Below, piece after piece: positions 4,887-6,744 of a stretch of DNA of 6,744 nucleotides. This DNA is from an uncultured Selenomonadales bacterium (GTDB taxonomy: Bacteria > Bacillota > Negativicutes > Selenomonadales > Selenomonadaceae), in the NCBI GenBank assembly GCA_946403735.1, contig CAMJAZ010000090.1, forward strand, positions 1-6,744, in the 5' to 3' direction. The notes under the pieces are model-generated. The model was not told the DNA's origin. It worked only from the letters and a program-made list of their open reading frames with translations, and made no database searches. How positions within the stretch are numbered: the first letter of the stretch is position 1; each line of letters opens with the position of its first letter. A program made the position numbers and the translations under genes.

Positions 4887-4920
4887 AAAAAAACTCTGCA
4901 GAAAATTTTTCCGCAGAGTT
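4887..4920 (-). terminator. Intrinsic terminator of the RTX gene (possibly bidirectional)
   Basis: AACTCTGC (4892-4899) pairs with GCAGAGTT (4913-4920), and an inner GAAAA/TTTTC continues the stem after one mismatch. On the minus strand the stem is followed by T7 (A run 4887-4893). It begins 19 bp after the RTX gene stop and precedes the GH4 promoter, so the two genes are separate units. A T7 run also follows on the + strand, but no + gene enters it. Confidence 0.85.
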
Positions 4921-4938
4921 AATTTTTTTGAGCTAAAT

Positions 4939-5952
4939 TTATTTTGTCGACCATTGTCCCGTAGCGTGACTGAAAGTGTAAGTTTGGTTTTCAACGCGAT
5001 AACCAACGCTTGACGTACTTTCAACTTTCAAATGCTCACCGTTATTAAAGTTCAAGTCGACGGACGAACTATCATAGCTGAAACTTGAAATTTGACTAAG
5101 TGAAACGCCGAGCAAATTTATAACGTCATTGTCGCCAGCATTTTTCACAACGTCATTTCCACTGCCCATTGCAAAGAAAAATTCGTCGTAGCCTTCGCCA
5201 CCTGTCAACGTATCAGCGCCGCCATTGCCGCCCCACATACTGGAACCGCCACTTCCTGCAAAAATTTGATTATTAGAATTATCTCCGCCGATCATAATTT
5301 CAGCTTGAGACTTACCGCGCCCGTCAATTTGTCTGCCGTCGCTTGCCAAGTATGAATAAGCTACAACATTATTGTCGTTGCCGCTGTAGCCGATGAATTT
5401 GTCGCGCGAATTTTGAATTTCAACTGCGCCGCTACTCGACTTGACCAAGAAACTATTTCCTTGAACGTCAATTCCTGTATAATCGCTAGCTAGCTGTACG
5501 ACTTGCCCTTCAACATAATTATTTATGACTTTGTCGCCGCCGTTGTAAGTCCACGTATTGCCGCTGATGACGATATTTTTGCTGTTGTCAATGCTTGTGT
5601 TATTGGTGACGCCGCCAGAAACGCTGCTTTGATTTACGATTGTTCCGTTGTTGCCTGACATATCGGTATAGTTGCCGTAATAATTATTGATATTGTTAAT
5701 AATCGTATCGCCCGTGCCACTGCCGCTTGTAACTGTCGGCGTAGTTGACGTAGTTTCTTCAGTAGTGGTTGTAGTAGTGGTGTTGCCATCGCCATCAATA
5801 CCGCCAGAAATCGTAACAAGATTTGCAGAATTATCGACAGTATCGTTGCCGTCCTGCGCATAAATTTTTGTGACCGCGCCCGAATTTTTTATATTATCGG
5901 CATCGTCTGTACCAATCAATTCTTTGTTGGGCGTTGAATTATCAATGTTCAT
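4939..5952 (-). CDS. RTX (hemolysin-type calcium-binding repeat) protein, probably secreted
   Basis: The 337-residue acidic, Asn/Ser/Thr/Gly-rich protein has no classical signal peptide. An N-terminal RTX-like patch (about 14-57: GTDDADNI, AQDGNDTV, GGIDGDGN) is followed by a threonine-rich linker (58-75), then an Asn-rich middle (82-150). A second RTX block is at about 222-269 (GGDNSNNQIFAGSGG, GGNGGADTLTGGEGYDEF, GSGNDVV), with a closing domain after NDVINLLG and a C-terminal tail ending in YTFSHATGQ. Such proteins bind Ca2+ in a beta roll and usually leave the cell through a type I secretion system recognising the C-terminus; no such system is in the window. The start is ATG 5952, with AAGGAAG (5963-5969) 10 nt upstream; the in-frame TTG at 5961 is too close to that site. 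It has its own terminator and a promoter whose spacer contains nine C. The role is unknown; surface adhesin or matrix protein is inference. Confidence 0.82.
   Translation of the reverse strand: MNIDNSTPNKELIGTDDADNIKNSGAVTKIYAQDGNDTVDNSANLVTISGGIDGDGNTTTTTTTEETTSTTPTVTSGSGTGDTIINNINNYYGNYTDMSGNNGTIVNQSSVSGGVTNNTSIDNSKNIVISGNTWTYNGGDKVINNYVEGQVVQLASDYTGIDVQGNSFLVKSSSGAVEIQNSRDKFIGYSGNDNNVVAYSYLASDGRQIDGRGKSQAEIMIGGDNSNNQIFAGSGGSSMWGGNGGADTLTGGEGYDEFFFAMGSGNDVVKNAGDNDVINLLGVSLSQISSFSYDSSSVDLNFNNGEHLKVESTSSVGYRVENQTYTFSHATGQWSTK
5761..5781 (-). repeat. Imperfect trinucleotide repeat coding for seven threonines
   Basis: Seven consecutive ACN codons encode Thr58-Thr64 of the RTX protein, followed by EETTSTTPT. 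Length changes of whole codons would alter the linker without breaking the frame. The repeat is degenerate at third positions, so it is less slippage-prone than a pure microsatellite. Confidence 0.6.
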
Positions 5953-5999
5953 AAAAATCAAACTTCCTTGAAATACAACATAACGATTAATTTTTTAAT

Positions 6000-6028
6000 T
6001 TTATTGCAAGTAGGGGGGGGGTAGTCAA
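6000..6028 (-). promoter_or_regulatory. RTX gene promoter with a C9 tract inside its spacer
   Basis: On the minus strand TTGACT (6023-6028) is followed by a 17-bp spacer made of A, nine C and seven more bases, then AATAAA (6000-6005). That -10 matches 4 of 6 but is preceded by TGC, an extended -10 motif. An alternative -10, TAAAAT (5998-6003, 5 of 6), would sit at 19 bp. Either way a change in tract length changes the -35 to -10 distance. The predicted start is near 5993, about 40 nt before ATG 5952. Confidence 0.6.
6013..6021 (-). repeat. Homopolymer of 9 C on the transcribed gene's strand (9 G on +)
   Basis: Nine uninterrupted G on + lie between the -35 and -10 elements of the RTX gene. 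Length and orientation are the same as in the tract at 2651-2659, and both are preceded by TA on the minus strand. Confidence 0.85.
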
Positions 6029-6042
6029 GCTTTTTTGAAATG

Positions 6043-6072
6043 AAAAAATTTTCCAACCTGTTTTCAAGTTGG
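6043..6072 (-). terminator. Intrinsic terminator of the Lon-family protease gene
   Basis: On the minus strand CCAACTTG (6065-6072) pairs with CAGGTTGG (6053-6060) around an AAAA loop, one pair being G-T, and AAAATTTTTT follows (6043-6052). It begins 19 bp after the Lon gene stop and lies just upstream of the RTX promoter. Confidence 0.85.
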
Positions 6073-6091
6073 GAATTAATTTTTATGAAAT

Positions 6092-6744
6092 TTATTCGTC
6101 ATCCGCAAAAATATATTTAAAGGCGTCCTCCGCCGTATCGACTGGATAAATTTTCAAGCCTAAATGACCTTGCGGAATATCTTTAGCATTTTCCTTCGGA
6201 ATGACTAAAGTTTTAATGCCAGCCTGTTTAGCACCGTAAGCTTTCTCAAAAACGCCGCCGACTGGTCGAACTTTACCTTGCAAAGAAATTTCACCAGTAA
6301 CCGCTACGTCCTGTCGAATTTTTTTACCTGTAATCGCGCTGACTAATGCTGACAAAATCGCCGTACCTGCGCTTGGTCCGTCAATATTGCCGCCGCCTAT
6401 AACGTTAATGTGTACGTCGTAATCGTGAATATCTTTGCCCGTGACTTGCCGCAGTACCGACGCCGCATTAAACACTGAATCTTTAGCCATACTGCCAGCC
6501 GTTTCATTGAATCGAATTGTACCTTTGCCCTTTTCAGCTGGAAAGACCATTGCTTCAATCTCAATAACCGAGCCGATAAAGCCGCTTACACCTAAACCGA
6601 AAATGTGTCCGACCGTTGAAGTACTTGACGCCTTCTTTGTGACAAATTGAAACAGACGGCTAACCTGCGCGACTTCGTAAATATTTTCTTTGGAAATTTT
6701 TATTTTTTCATCGTCAGCTTTATTTTGTAACGCCAAACTGTAAG
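6092..6744 (-). CDS. lonC: Lon-family ATP-dependent protease, C-terminal part (5' end outside window)
   Basis: The frame stays open to the window edge, so at least 216 C-terminal residues are seen. The apparent TTG start near 6736 lies inside a helix of the AAA+ lid and is not the real start. The visible part begins with that lid (SLALQNKADDEK, then ENIYEVAQVSRL). The Lon proteolytic domain follows: VGHIFGLGVSGFIGSVIEIEA, then FNETAGSMAKDS, GGGNIDGPSAGTA with the catalytic serine, TGEISLQGKVRPVGG, and EKAYGAKQAG with the catalytic lysine. Serine and lysine are 43 residues apart, as in Lon. The enzyme degrades cytoplasmic proteins using ATP. The GSMAKDSVFNAA and GGGNIDGPSAG wording resembles the spore-associated LonC branch of Firmicutes rather than classical LonA. 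The paralogue name is a family-memory call; LonB is the alternative. The ATPase domain is not visible. Confidence 0.88.
   Translation of the reverse strand, partial: YSLALQNKADDEKIKISKENIYEVAQVSRLFQFVTKKASSTSTVGHIFGLGVSGFIGSVIEIEAMVFPAEKGKGTIRFNETAGSMAKDSVFNAASVLRQVTGKDIHDYDVHINVIGGGNIDGPSAGTAILSALVSAITGKKIRQDVAVTGEISLQGKVRPVGGVFEKAYGAKQAGIKTLVIPKENAKDIPQGHLGLKIYPVDTAEDAFKYIFADDE

Noticed and set aside
1..6744. CRISPR arrays, tRNA or rRNA genes, insertion sequences, phage attachment sites
   Set aside because: No regularly spaced repeats, tRNA-like cloverleafs, rRNA segments, transposase frames or terminal inverted repeats were seen.

Overview
The window is AT-rich and reads as a chromosomal segment of a low-GC bacterium from the Firmicutes lineage. 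A BofA-family protein, a Lon protease of the spore-associated LonB/LonC type, a DUF881 protein and a GH4 phospho-glycosidase all point that way. A secreted-type RTX calcium-binding protein, normally exported across two membranes, fits a diderm Firmicute (Negativicutes/Selenomonadales). That placement is an inference from gene content, not a sequence match.

Layout. 1-147 (+) is the 3' end of ribH (lumazine synthase). A near-consensus promoter follows, then a DUF881 membrane protein (+, 240-911). It converges with leuB (-, 915-1979) across a 3-bp gap. Upstream of leuB in the same direction lies an SGNH/GDSL hydrolase (-, 2022-2693) with its own promoter at 2744-2772. A 454-bp non-coding stretch (2694-3147) carries a consensus promoter and an intrinsic terminator on each strand, enclosing the same roughly 230 bp of structured sequence. 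It looks like a sense/antisense pair of small RNAs. A small BofA-like membrane protein (+, 3148-3399) then converges, again across 3 bp, with a GH4 6-phospho-beta-glucosidase (-, 3403-4791) that has a clear promoter. Next come an RTX-type protein (-, 4939-5952) with its own promoter and terminator, and the 3' part of a Lon-family protease (-, 6092-6744, running off the window) with its terminator.

The genes do not form one pathway. They are mostly single-gene units (riboflavin, leucine, glycoside use, proteolysis, surface or secreted protein). Two things stand out. First, there are two 9-bp G/C homopolymers, very unlikely by chance in such AT-rich DNA. One lies in codons 12-15 of the SGNH hydrolase, where loss or gain of one base gives an immediate stop. 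The other lies inside the spacer between the -35 and -10 elements of the RTX gene promoter. These are the two classical positions for phase-variation switches (translational and transcriptional). Second, the structured non-coding locus at 2780-3113 matches none of the RNA families whose conserved cores I could check by eye.
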